A stretch of 64,000 nucleotides of DNA from positions 372,001-436,000 of the forward strand of contig NW_027476190.1 of NCBI RefSeq assembly GCF_051020955.1, written 5' to 3'. Origin of the DNA: Megalopta genalis (lineage: Eukaryota; Arthropoda; Insecta; Hymenoptera; Halictidae). The notes under the pieces were generated by a model that worked only from the letters and a program-made list of their open reading frames with translations, was not told the origin of the DNA and did no database searches. Numbering within the stretch: position 1 is the stretch's first letter; every line of letters begins with the position of its first letter. The translations under genes and the position numbers were made by a program. Below, piece by piece: positions 9,688 to 22,918 of the stretch.

Positions 9688-11253
9688 GCACTTTACTCTT
9701 GACATTTTACGGTTTTTTCAATTTTCTGAAAAATCCTATCATTAGATTTTTTTAAAAATACGATATTCTTGCTTAACTAACGTTTCTACATAGGGATTAA
9801 GCATTTAGAACGAAATCTAATGTCAGAAAATGGCACTTTACTCTTGACATTTTTCGGTTTTTTCAATTTTCTGGAAAATCCTATCATTAGATTTTTTTAA
9901 AAATACGATATTCTTGCTTAACTAACGTTTTTACATAGGGATTAAGCATTTAGAACGAAATCTAATGTAGGAAAATGGTACTTTACTCTTGATCGGTACG
10001 TTGGGACTTTGAAAATATTCGGGCGTTCCAATCGCTCGTCTGTTGCATCATAGCGCGTCTCGGCGCAATCGACCGATTCGCTCGATCCATTATTTTCGAT
10101 TTACGGCTAAAATAAATTTTTCTCATTTTATTCAATAACATATTCTTGCTTAAATAACTTTTTTACATAGGGATTAAGCATTTAGAACGATACATTGTTT
10201 AAAATAAGGGCACTTTACTCTTGACATTTTACGGTTTTTTCAATTTTCTGAAAAATCCTATCATTAGATTTTTTTAAGAATACGATATTCTTGCTTAACT
10301 AACGTTTCTACATAGGGATTAAGCATTTAGAACGAAATCTAATGTCAGAAAATGGCACTTTACTCTTGACATTTTTCGGTTTTTTCAATTTTCTGAAAAA
10401 TCCTATCATTAGATTTTTTTAAAAATACGATATTCTTGCTTAACTAACGTTTCTACATAGGGATTAAGCATTTAGAACGAAATCTAATGTAGGAAAATGG
10501 TACTTTACTCTTGATCGGTACGTTGGGACTTTGAAAATATTCGGGCGTTCCAATCGCTCGTCTGTTGCATCATAGCGCGTCTCGGCGCAATCGACCGATT
10601 CGCTCGATCCATTATTTTCGATTTACGGCTAAAATAAATTTTTCTAATTTTTTTCAATAACATATTCCTGCTAAAATAACTTTTTTACATAGGGATTAAG
10701 CATTTAGAACGATACATTGTTTAAAATAAGGGCACTTTACTCTTGACATTTTTCGGTTTTTTCAATTTTCTGAAAAATCCTATCATTAGATTTTTTTAAA
10801 AATACGATATTCTTGCTTAACTAACGTTTCTACATAGGGATTAAGCATTTAGAACGAAATCTAATGTCAGAAAATGGCACTTTACTCTTGACATTTTTCG
10901 GTTTTTTCAATTTTCTGGGAAATCCTATCATTAGATTTTTTTAAAAATACGATATTCTTGCTTAACTAACGTTTTTACATAGGGATTAAGCATTTAGAAC
11001 GAAATCTAATGTAGGAAAATGGTACTTTACTCTTGATCGGTACGTTGGGACTTTGAAAATATTCGGGCGTTCCAATCGCTCGTCTGTTGCATCATAGCGC
11101 GTCTCGGCGCAATCGACCGATTCGCTCGATCCATTATTTTCGATTTACGGCTAAAATAAATTTTTCTCATTTTATTCAATAACATATTCTTGCTTAAATA
11201 ACTTTTTTACATAGGGATTAAGCATTTAGAACGATACATTGTTTAAAATAAGG
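9688..11253 (+). repeat. Three 522-bp units (b, aagaat/a, tttttcgg/b)
   Basis: Units start at 9688 (G/b), 10210 (aagaat, G/a) and 10732 (first S tttttcgg, G/b). The order and end types equal 1735-3300, and in both places a three-S unit with the ggtattttcaa marker follows. Confidence 0.93.
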
Positions 11254-11898
11254 GCACTTTACTCTTGACATTTTACGGTTTTTTCAATTTTCTGAAAAAT
11301 CCTATCATTAGATTTTTTTAAGAATACGATATTCTTGCTTAACTAACGTTTCTACATAGGGATTAAGCATTTAGAACGAAATCTAATGTCAGAAAATGGC
11401 ACTTTACTCTTGACATTTTTCGGTATTTTCAATTTTCTGAAAAATCCTATCATTAGATTTTTTTAAAAATACGATATTCTTGCTTAACTAACGTTTCTAC
11501 ATAGGGATTAAGCATTTAGAACGAAATCTAATGTCAGAAAATGGCACTTTACTCTTGACATTTTTCGGTTTTTTCAATTGTCTGGAAAATCCTATCATTA
11601 GATTTTTTTAAAAATACGATATTCTTGCTTAACTAACGTTTTTACATAGGGATTAAGTATTTAGAACGAAATCTAATGTAGGAAAATGGTACTTTACTCT
11701 TGATCGGTACGTTGGGACTTTGAAAATATTCGGGCGTACGCGGCGCGCTCGGCGCTTCGAACAGCTCCGGTGTCCCCATTATTTTCGATTTACGGCTAAA
11801 ATAAATTTTTCTAATTTTTTTCAATAACATATTCCTGCTAAAATAACTTTTTTACATAGGGATTAAGCATTTAGAACGATACATTGTTTAAAATAAGG
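11254..11898 (+). repeat. 645-bp three-S unit with L'
   Basis: S starts are 11254 (aagaat), 11399 (ggtattttcaa) and 11544 (attgtctgg, taagtattt), followed by L' at 11689. It is the only three-S unit ending in L'. Its S modules match those of the units at 24 and 3301, which end in a standard L, so the long modules have been exchanged. Confidence 0.95.
11689..11898 (+). repeat. L' module
   Basis: It has the same 210-bp structure and end type a as the copy at 6346. The chance 62-codon minus-strand frame lies at 11642-11830. Confidence 0.93.
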
Positions 11899-12420
11899 GC
11901 ACTTTACTCTTGACATTTTACGGTTTTTTCAATTTTCTGAAAAATCCTATCATTAGATTTTTTTAAACATACGATATTCTTGCTTAACTAACGTTTCTAC
12001 ATAGGGATTAAGCATTTAGAACGAAATCTAATGTCAGAAAATGGCACTTTACTCTTGACATTTTTCGGTTTTTTCAATTTTCTGGAAAATCCTATCATTA
12101 GATTTTTTTAAAAATACGATATTCTTGCTTAACTAACGTTTTTACATAGGGATTAAGCATTTAGAACGAAATCTAATGTAGGAAAATGGTACTTTACTCT
12201 TGATCGGTACGTTGGGACTTTGAAAATATTCGGGCGTTCCAATCGCTCGTCTGTTGCATCATAGCGCGTCTCGGCGCAATCGACCGATTCGCTCGATCCA
12301 TTATTTTCGATTTACGGCTAAAATAAATTTTTCTAATTTTTTTCAATAACATATTCCTGCTAAAATAACTTTTTTACATAGGGATTAAGCATTTAGAACG
12401 ATACATTGTTTAAAATAAGG
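11899..12420 (+). repeat. 522-bp unit with aaacatacg variant
   Basis: The first S has c at 11968 (aaacatacg), a variant shared only with the unit at 40281. L is type G/a. Both copies lie within one unit downstream of an L' unit. Confidence 0.93.
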
Positions 12421-14653
12421 GCACTTTACTCTTGACATTTTACGGTTTTTTCAATTTTCTGAAAAATCCTATCATTAGATTTTTTTAAAAATACGATATT
12501 CTTGCTTAACTAACGTTTCTACATAGGGATTAAGCATTTAGAACGAAATCTAATGTCAGAAAATGGCACTTTACTCTTGACATTTTTCGGTTTTTTCAAT
12601 TTTCTGGGAAATCCTATCATTAGATTTTTTTAAAAATACGATATTCTTGCTTAACTAACGTTTTTACATAGGGATTAAGCATTTAGAACGAAATCTAATG
12701 TAGGAAAATGGTACTTTACTCTTGATCGGTACGTTGGGACTTTGAAAATATTCGGGCGTTCCAATCGCTCGTCTGTTGCATCATAGCGCGTCTCGGCGCA
12801 ATCGACCGATTCGCTCGATCCATTATTTTCGATTTACGGCTAAAATAAATTTTTCTCATTTTATTCAATAACATATTCTTGCTTAAATAACTTTTTTACA
12901 TAGGGATTAAGCATTTAGAACGATACATTGTTTAAAATAAGGGCACTTTACTCTTGACATTTTACGGTTTTTTCAATTTTCTGAAAAATCCTATCATTAG
13001 ATTTTTTTAAGAATACGATATTCTTGCTTAACTAACGTTTCTACATAGGGATTAAGCATTTAGAACGAAATCTAATGTCAGAAAATGGCACTTTACTCTT
13101 GACATTTTTCGGTTTTTTCAATTTTCTGAAAAATCCTATCATTAGATTTTTTTAAAAATACGATATTCTTGCTTAACTAACGTTTCTACATAGGGATTAA
13201 GCATTTAGAACGAAATCTAATGTCAGAAAATGGCACTTTACTCTTGACATTTTTCGGTTTTTTCAATTTTCTGGGAAATCCTATCATTAGATTTTTTTAA
13301 AAATACGATATTCTTGCTTAACTAACGTTTTTACATAGGGATTAAGCATTTAGAACGAAATCTAATGTAGGAAAATGGTACTTTACTCTTGATCGGTACG
13401 TTGGGACTTTGAAAATATTCGGGCGTTCCAATCGCTCGTCTGTTGCATCATAGCGCGTCTCGGCGCAATCGACCGATTCGCTCGATCCATTATTTTCGAT
13501 TTACGGCTAAAATAAATTTTTCTCATTTTATTCAATAACATATTCCTGCTAAAATAACTTTTTTACATAGGGATTAAGCATTTAGAACGATACATTGTTT
13601 AAAATAAGGGCACTTTACTCTTGACATTTTACGGTTTTTTCAATTTTCTGAAAAATCCTATCATTAGATTTTTTTAAAAATACGATATTCTTGCTTAACT
13701 AACGTTTCTACATAGGGATTAAGCATTTAGAACGAAATCTAATGTCAGAAAATGGCACTTTACTCTTGACATTTTTCGGTTTTTTCAATTTTCTGGAAAA
13801 TCCTATCATTAGATTTTTTTAAAAATACGATATTCTTGCTTAACTAACGTTTTTACATAGGGATTAAGCATTTAGAACGAAATCTAATGTAGGAAAATGG
13901 TACTTTACTCTTGATCGGTACGTTGGGACTTTGAAAATATTCGGGCGTTCCAATCGCTCGTCTGTTGCATCATAGCGCGTCTCGGCGCAATCGACCGATT
14001 CGCTCGATCCATTATTTTCGATTTACGGCTAAAATAAATTTTTCTCATTTTATTCAATAACATATTCTTGCTAAAATAACTTTTTTACATAGGGATTAAG
14101 CATTTAGAACGATACATTGTTTAAAATAAGGGCACTTTACTCTTGACATTTTACGGTTTTTTCAATTTTCTGAAAAATCCTATCATTAGATTTTTTTAAA
14201 AATACGATATTCTTGCTTAACTAACGTTTCTACATAGGGATTAAGCATTTAGAACGAAATCTAATGTCAGAAAATGGCACTTTACTCTTGACATTTTTCG
14301 GTTTTTTCAATTTTCTGGGAAATCCTATCATTAGATTTTTTTAAAAATACGATATTCTTGCTTAACTAACGTTTTTACATAGGGATTAAGCATTTAGAAC
14401 GAAATCTAATGTAGGAAAATGGTACTTTACTCTTGATCGGTACGTTGGGACTTTGAAAATATTCGGGCGTTCCAATCGCTCGTCTGTTGCATCATAGCGC
14501 GTCTCGGCGCAATCGACCGATTCGCTCGATCCATTATTTTCGATTTACGGCTAAAATAAATTTTTCTAATTTTTTTCAATAACATATTCCTGCTAAAATA
14601 ACTTTTTTACATAGGGATTAAGCATTTAGAACGATACATTGTTTAAAATAAGG
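12421..14653 (+). repeat. 2233-bp block, copy 1 (2S, 3S, 2S, 2S)
   Basis: Units start at 12421 (G/b), 12943 (three S, G/c), 13610 (G/d) and 14132 (G/a). The same order of lengths and L types follows immediately at 14654 and recurs at 43413. Confidence 0.93.
12943..13609 (+). repeat. 667-bp three-S unit, L type G/c
   Basis: S starts are 12943 (aagaat), 13088 and 13233 (ctgggaaat); L is at 13378. Confidence 0.95.
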
Positions 14654-16886
14654 GCACTTTACTCTTGACATTTTACGGTTTTTTCAATTTTCTGAAAAAT
14701 CCTATCATTAGATTTTTTTAAAAATACGATATTCTTGCTTAACTAACGTTTCTACATAGGGATTAAGCATTTAGAACGAAATCTAATGTCAGAAAATGGC
14801 ACTTTACTCTTGACATTTTTCGGTTTTTTCAATTTTCTGGGAAATCCTATCATTAGATTTTTTTAAAAATACGATATTCTTGCTTAACTAACGTTTTTAC
14901 ATAGGGATTAAGCATTTAGAACGAAATCTAATGTAGGAAAATGGTACTTTACTCTTGATCGGTACGTTGGGACTTTGAAAATATTCGGGCGTTCCAATCG
15001 CTCGTCTGTTGCATCATAGCGCGTCTCGGCGCAATCGACCGATTCGCTCGATCCATTATTTTCGATTTACGGCTAAAATAAATTTTTCTCATTTTATTCA
15101 ATAACATATTCTTGCTTAAATAACTTTTTTACATAGGGATTAAGCATTTAGAACGATACATTGTTTAAAATAAGGGCACTTTACTCTTGACATTTTACGG
15201 TTTTTTCAATTTTCTGAAAAATCCTATCATTAGATTTTTTTAAGAATACGATATTCTTGCTTAACTAACGTTTCTACATAGGGATTAAGCATTTAGAACG
15301 AAATCTAATGTCAGAAAATGGCACTTTACTCTTGACATTTTTCGGTTTTTTCAATTTTCTGAAAAATCCTATCATTAGATTTTTTTAAAAATACGATATT
15401 CTTGCTTAACTAACGTTTCTACATAGGGATTAAGCATTTAGAACGAAATCTAATGTCAGAAAATGGCACTTTACTCTTGACATTTTTCGGTTTTTTCAAT
15501 TTTCTGGGAAATCCTATCATTAGATTTTTTTAAAAATACGATATTCTTGCTTAACTAACGTTTTTACATAGGGATTAAGCATTTAGAACGAAATCTAATG
15601 TAGGAAAATGGTACTTTACTCTTGATCGGTACGTTGGGACTTTGAAAATATTCGGGCGTTCCAATCGCTCGTCTGTTGCATCATAGCGCGTCTCGGCGCA
15701 ATCGACCGATTCGCTCGATCCATTATTTTCGATTTACGGCTAAAATAAATTTTTCTCATTTTATTCAATAACATATTCCTGCTAAAATAACTTTTTTACA
15801 TAGGGATTAAGCATTTAGAACGATACATTGTTTAAAATAAGGGCACTTTACTCTTGACATTTTACGGTTTTTTCAATTTTCTGAAAAATCCTATCATTAG
15901 ATTTTTTTAAAAATACGATATTCTTGCTTAACTAACGTTTCTACATAGGGATTAAGCATTTAGAACGAAATCTAATGTCAGAAAATGGCACTTTACTCTT
16001 GACATTTTTCGGTTTTTTCAATTTTCTGGAAAATCCTATCATTAGATTTTTTTAAAAATACGATATTCTTGCTTAACTAACGTTTTTACATAGGGATTAA
16101 GCATTTAGAACGAAATCTAATGTAGGAAAATGGTACTTTACTCTTGATCGGTACGTTGGGACTTTGAAAATATTCGGGCGTTCCAATCGCTCGTCTGTTG
16201 CATCATAGCGCGTCTCGGCGCAATCGACCGATTCGCTCGATCCATTATTTTCGATTTACGGCTAAAATAAATTTTTCTCATTTTATTCAATAACATATTC
16301 TTGCTAAAATAACTTTTTTACATAGGGATTAAGCATTTAGAACGATACATTGTTTAAAATAAGGGCACTTTACTCTTGACATTTTACGGTTTTTTCAATT
16401 TTCTGAAAAATCCTATCATTAGATTTTTTTAAAAATACGATATTCTTGCTTAACTAACGTTTCTACATAGGGATTAAGCATTTAGAACGAAATCTAATGT
16501 CAGAAAATGGCACTTTACTCTTGACATTTTTCGGTTTTTTCAATTTTCTGGGAAATCCTATCATTAGATTTTTTTAAAAATACGATATTCTTGCTTAACT
16601 AACGTTTTTACATAGGGATTAAGCATTTAGAACGAAATCTAATGTAGGAAAATGGTACTTTACTCTTGATCGGTACGTTGGGACTTTGAAAATATTCGGG
16701 CGTTCCAATCGCTCGTCTGTTGCATCATAGCGCGTCTCGGCGCAATCGACCGATTCGCTCGATCCATTATTTTCGATTTACGGCTAAAATAAATTTTTCT
16801 AATTTTTTTCAATAACATATTCCTGCTAAAATAACTTTTTTACATAGGGATTAAGCATTTAGAACGATACATTGTTTAAAATAAGG
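14654..16886 (+). repeat. 2233-bp block, copy 2
   Basis: Units start at 14654 (G/b), 15176 (three S, G/c), 15843 (G/d) and 16365 (G/a). It directly abuts copy 1 with identical unit order, so it is a tandem duplication of four higher-order units. Confidence 0.93.
15176..15842 (+). repeat. 667-bp three-S unit, L type G/c
   Basis: S starts are 15176 (aagaat), 15321 and 15466 (ctgggaaat); L is at 15611. It is the counterpart of the unit at 12943. Confidence 0.95.
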
Positions 16887-17930
16887 GCACTTTACTCTTG
16901 ACATTTTACGGTTTTTTCAATTTTCTGAAAAATCCTATCATTAGATTTTTTTAAAAATACGATATTCTTGCTTAACTAACGTTTCTACATAGGGATTAAG
17001 CATTTAGAACGAAATCTAATGTCAGAAAATGGCACTTTACTCTTGACATTTTTCGGTTTTTTCAATTTTCTGGGAAATCCTATCATTAGATTTTTTTAAA
17101 AATACGATATTCTTGCTTAACTAACGTTTTTACATAGGGATTAAGCATTTAGAACGAAATCTAATGTAGGAAAATGGTACTTTACTCTTGATCGGTACGT
17201 TGGGACTTTGAAAATATTCGGGCGTTCCAATCGCTCGTCTGTTGCATCATAGCGCGTCTCGGCGCAATCGACCGATTCGCTCGATCCATTATTTTCGATT
17301 TACGGCTAAAATAAATTTTTCTAATTTTTTTCAATAACATATTCCTGCTAAAATAACTTTTTTACATAGGGATTAAGCATTTAGAACGATACATTGTTTA
17401 AAATAAGGGCACTTTACTCTTGACATTTTACGGTTTTTTCAATTTTCTGAAAAATCCTATCATTAGATTTTTTTAAAAATACGATATTCTTGCTTAACTA
17501 ACGTTTCTACATAGGGATTAAGCATTTAGAACGAAATCTAATGTCAGAAAATGGCACTTTACTCTTGACATTTTTCGGTTTTTTCAATTTTCTGGGAAAT
17601 CCTATCATTAGATTTTTTTAAAAATACGATATTCTTGCTTAACTAACGTTTTTACATAGGGATTAAGCATTTAGAACGAAATCTAATGTAGGAAAATGGT
17701 ACTTTACTCTTGATCGGTACGTTGGCACTTAGAAAATATTCGGGCGTTCCAATCGCTCGTCTGTTGCATCATAGCGCGTCTCGGCGCAATCGACCGATTC
17801 GCTCGATCCATTATTTTCGATTTACGGCTAAAATAAATTTTTCTCATTTTATTCAATAACATATTCCTGCTAAAATAACTTTTTTACATAGGGATTAAGC
17901 ATTTAGAACGATACATTGTTTAAAATAAGG
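16887..17930 (+). repeat. Two 522-bp units (G/a, C/c)
   Basis: Units start at 16887 and 17409. With the preceding a-type unit at 16365 they form the a-a-C/c order that is amplified at 21353-26050. Confidence 0.93.
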
Positions 17931-19641
17931 GCACTTTACTCTTGACATTTTACGGTTTTTTCAATTTTCTGAAAAATCCTATCATTAGATTTTTTTAAAA
18001 ATACGATATTCTTGCTTAACTAACGTTTCTACATAGGGATTAAGCATTTAGAACGAAATCTAATGTCAGAAAATGGCACTTTACTCTTGACATTTTTCGG
18101 TTTTTTCAATTTTCTGGGAAATCCTATCATTAGATTTTTTTAAAAATACGATATTCTTGCTTAACTAACGTTTTTACATAGGGATTAAGCATTTAGAACG
18201 AAATCTAATGTAGGAAAATGGTACTTTACTCTTGATCGGTACGTTGGGACTTTGAAAATATTCGGGCGTTCCAATCGCTCGTCTGTTGCATCATAGCGCG
18301 TCTCGGCGCAATCGACCGATTCGCTCGATCCATTATTTTCGATTTACGGCTAAAATAAATTTTTCTCATTTTATTCAATAACATATTCTTGCTTAAATAA
18401 CTTTTTTACATAGGGATTAAGCATTTAGAACGATACATTGTTTAAAATAAGGGCACTTTACTCTTGACATTTTACGGTTTTTTCAATTTTCTGAAAAATC
18501 CTATCATTAGATTTTTTTAAGAATACGATATTCTTGCTTAACTAACGTTTCTACATAGGGATTAAGCATTTAGAACGAAATCTAATGTCAGAAAATGGCA
18601 CTTTACTCTTGACATTTTTCGGTTTTTTCAATTTTCTGAAAAATCCTATCATTAGATTTTTTTAAAAATACGATATTCTTGCTTAACTAACGTTTCTACA
18701 TAGGGATTAAGCATTTAGAACGAAATCTAATGTCAGAAAATGGCACTTTACTCTTGACATTTTTCGGTTTTTTCAATTTTCTGGGAAATCCTATCATTAG
18801 ATTTTTTTAAAAATACGATATTCTTGCTTAACTAACGTTTTTACATAGGGATTAAGCATTTAGAACGAAATCTAATGTAGGAAAATGGTACTTTACTCTT
18901 GATCGGTACGTTGGGACTTTGAAAATATTCGGGCGTTCCAATCGCTCGTCTGTTGCATCATAGCGCGTCTCGGCGCAATCGACCGATTCGCTCGATCCAT
19001 TATTTTCGATTTACGGCTAAAATAAATTTTTCTAATTTTTTTCAATAACATATTCCTGCTAAAATAACTTTTTTACATAGGGATTAAGCATTTAGAACGA
19101 TACATTGTTTAAAATAAGGGCACTTTACTCTTGACATTTTACGGTTTTTTCAATTTTCTGAAAAATCCTATCATTAGATTTTTTTAAAAATACGATATTC
19201 TTGCTTAACTAACGTTTCTACATAGGGATTAAGCATTTAGAACGAAATCTAATGTCAGAAAATGGCACTTTACTCTTGACATTTTTCGGTTTTTTCAATT
19301 TTCTGGGAAATCCTATCATTAGATTTTTTTAAAAATACGATATTCTTGCTTAACTAACGTTTTTACATAGGGATTAAGCATTTAGAACGAAATCTAATGT
19401 AGGAAAATGGTACTTTACTCTTGATCGGTACGTTGGCACTTAGAAAATATTCGGGCGTTCCAATCGCTCGTCTGTTGCATCATAGCGCGTCTCGGCGCAA
19501 TCGACCGATTCGCTCGATCCATTATTTTCGATTTACGGCTAAAATAAATTTTTCTCATTTTATTCAATAACATATTCCTGCTAAAATAACTTTTTTACAT
19601 AGGGATTAAGCATTTAGAACGATACATTGTTTAAAATAAGG
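17931..19641 (+). repeat. 1711-bp block, copy 1 (b, 3S a, C/c)
   Basis: Units start at 17931 (G/b), 18453 (three S, G/a) and 19120 (C/c). Confidence 0.93.
18453..19119 (+). repeat. 667-bp three-S unit, L type G/a
   Basis: S starts are 18453 (aagaat), 18598 and 18743 (ctgggaaat); L is at 18888. Confidence 0.95.
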
Positions 19642-21352
19642 GCACTTTACTCTTGACATTTTACGGTTTTTTCAATTTTCTGAAAAATCCTATCATTAGA
19701 TTTTTTTAAAAATACGATATTCTTGCTTAACTAACGTTTCTACATAGGGATTAAGCATTTAGAACGAAATCTAATGTCAGAAAATGGCACTTTACTCTTG
19801 ACATTTTTCGGTTTTTTCAATTTTCTGGAAAATCCTATCATTAGATTTTTTTAAAAATACGATATTCTTGCTTAACTAACGTTTTTACATAGGGATTAAG
19901 CATTTAGAACGAAATCTAATGTAGGAAAATGGTACTTTACTCTTGATCGGTACGTTGGGACTTTGAAAATATTCGGGCGTTCCAATCGCTCGTCTGTTGC
20001 ATCATAGCGCGTCTCGGCGCAATCGACCGATTCGCTCGATCCATTATTTTCGATTTACGGCTAAAATAAATTTTTCTCATTTTATTCAATAACATATTCT
20101 TGCTTAAATAACTTTTTTACATAGGGATTAAGCATTTAGAACGATACATTGTTTAAAATAAGGGCACTTTACTCTTGACATTTTACGGTTTTTTCAATTT
20201 TCTGAAAAATCCTATCATTAGATTTTTTTAAGAATACGATATTCTTGCTTAACTAACGTTTCTACATAGGGATTAAGCATTTAGAACGAAATCTAATGTC
20301 AGAAAATGGCACTTTACTCTTGACATTTTTCGGTATTTTCAATTTTCTGAAAAATCCTATCATTAGATTTTTTTAAAAATACGATATTCTTGCTTAACTA
20401 ACGTTTCTACATAGGGATTAAGCATTTAGAACGAAATCTAATGTCAGAAAATGGCACTTTACTCTTGACATTTTTCGGTTTTTTCAATTTTCTGGGAAAT
20501 CCTATCATTAGATTTTTTTAAAAATACGATATTCTTGCTTAACTAACGTTTTTACATAGGGATTAAGCATTTAGAACGAAATCTAATGTAGGAAAATGGT
20601 ACTTTACTCTTGATCGGTACGTTGGGACTTTGAAAATATTCGGGCGTTCCAATCGCTCGTCTGTTGCATCATAGCGCGTCTCGGCGCAATCGACCGATTC
20701 GCTCGATCCATTATTTTCGATTTACGGCTAAAATAAATTTTTCTAATTTTTTTCAATAACATATTCCTGCTAAAATAACTTTTTTACATAGGGATTAAGC
20801 ATTTAGAACGATACATTGTTTAAAATAAGGGCACTTTACTCTTGACATTTTACGGTTTTTTCAATTTTCTGAAAAATCCTATCATTAGATTTTTTTAAAA
20901 ATACGATATTCTTGCTTAACTAACGTTTCTACATAGGGATTAAGCATTTAGAACGAAATCTAATGTCAGAAAATGGCACTTTACTCTTGACATTTTTCGG
21001 TTTTTTCAATTTTCTGGGAAATCCTATCATTAGATTTTTTTAAAAATACGATATTCTTGCTTAACTAACGTTTTTACATAGGGATTAAGCATTTAGAACG
21101 AAATCTAATGTAGGAAAATGGTACTTTACTCTTGATCGGTACGTTGGCACTTAGAAAATATTCGGGCGTTCCAATCGCTCGTCTGTTGCATCATAGCGCG
21201 TCTCGGCGCAATCGACCGATTCGCTCGATCCATTATTTTCGATTTACGGCTAAAATAAATTTTTCTCATTTTATTCAATAACATATTCCTGCTAAAATAA
21301 CTTTTTTACATAGGGATTAAGCATTTAGAACGATACATTGTTTAAAATAAGG
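19642..21352 (+). repeat. 1711-bp block, copy 2 (b, 3S a, C/c)
   Basis: Units start at 19642 (G/b), 20164 (three S, G/a) and 20831 (C/c). It abuts copy 1 with the same unit order. The middle S of its three-S unit has the ggtattttcaa marker that copy 1 lacks. Confidence 0.93.
20164..20830 (+). repeat. 667-bp three-S unit, L type G/a
   Basis: S starts are 20164 (aagaat), 20309 (ggtattttcaa) and 20454 (ctgggaaat); L is at 20599. Confidence 0.95.
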
Positions 21353-22918
21353 GCACTTTACTCTTGACATTTTACGGTTTTTTCAATTTTCTGAAAAATC
21401 CTATCATTAGATTTTTTTAAAAATACGATATTCTTGCTTAACTAACGTTTCTACATAGGGATTAAGCATTTAGAACGAAATCTAATGTCAGAAAATGGCA
21501 CTTTACTCTTGACATTTTTCGGTTTTTTCAATTTTCTGGGAAATCCTATCATTAGATTTTTTTAAAAATACGATATTCTTGCTTAACTAACGTTTTTACA
21601 TAGGGATTAAGCATTTAGAACGAAATCTAATGTAGGAAAATGGTACTTTACTCTTGATCGGTACGTTGGGACTTTGAAAATATTCGGGCGTTCCAATCGC
21701 TCGTCTGTTGCATCATAGCGCGTCTCGGCGCAATCGACCGATTCGCTCGATCCATTATTTTCGATTTACGGCTAAAATAAATTTTTCTAATTTTTTTCAA
21801 TAACATATTCCTGCTAAAATAACTTTTTTACATAGGGATTAAGCATTTAGAACGATACATTGTTTAAAATAAGGGCACTTTACTCTTGACATTTTACGGT
21901 TTTTTCAATTTTCTGAAAAATCCTATCATTAGATTTTTTTAAAAATACGATATTCTTGCTTAACTAACGTTTCTACATAGGGATTAAGCATTTAGAACGA
22001 AATCTAATGTCAGAAAATGGCACTTTACTCTTGACATTTTTCGGTTTTTTCAATTTTCTGGGAAATCCTATCATTAGATTTTTTTAAAAATACGATATTC
22101 TTGCTTAACTAACGTTTTTACATAGGGATTAAGCATTTAGAACGAAATCTAATGTAGGAAAATGGTACTTTACTCTTGATCGGTACGTTGGGACTTTGAA
22201 AATATTCGGGCGTTCCAATCGCTCGTCTGTTGCATCATAGCGCGTCTCGGCGCAATCGACCGATTCGCTCGATCCATTATTTTCGATTTACGGCTAAAAT
22301 AAATTTTTCTAATTTTTTTCAATAACATATTCCTGCTAAAATAACTTTTTTACATAGGGATTAAGCATTTAGAACGATACATTGTTTAAAATAAGGGCAC
22401 TTTACTCTTGACATTTTACGGTTTTTTCAATTTTCTGAAAAATCCTATCATTAGATTTTTTTAAAAATACGATATTCTTGCTTAACTAACGTTTCTACAT
22501 AGGGATTAAGCATTTAGAACGAAATCTAATGTCAGAAAATGGCACTTTACTCTTGACATTTTTCGGTTTTTTCAATTTTCTGGGAAATCCTATCATTAGA
22601 TTTTTTTAAAAATACGATATTCTTGCTTAACTAACGTTTTTACATAGGGATTAAGCATTTAGAACGAAATCTAATGTAGGAAAATGGTACTTTACTCTTG
22701 ATCGGTACGTTGGCACTTAGAAAATATTCGGGCGTTCCAATCGCTCGTCTGTTGCATCATAGCGCGTCTCGGCGCAATCGACCGATTCGCTCGATCCATT
22801 ATTTTCGATTTACGGCTAAAATAAATTTTTCTCATTTTATTCAATAACATATTCCTGCTAAAATAACTTTTTTACATAGGGATTAAGCATTTAGAACGAT
22901 ACATTGTTTAAAATAAGG
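21353..22918 (+). repeat. 1566-bp block, copy 1 (a, a, C/c)
   Basis: Units start at 21353 (G/a), 21875 (G/a) and 22397 (C/c). It is the first of three contiguous copies. Confidence 0.93.
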
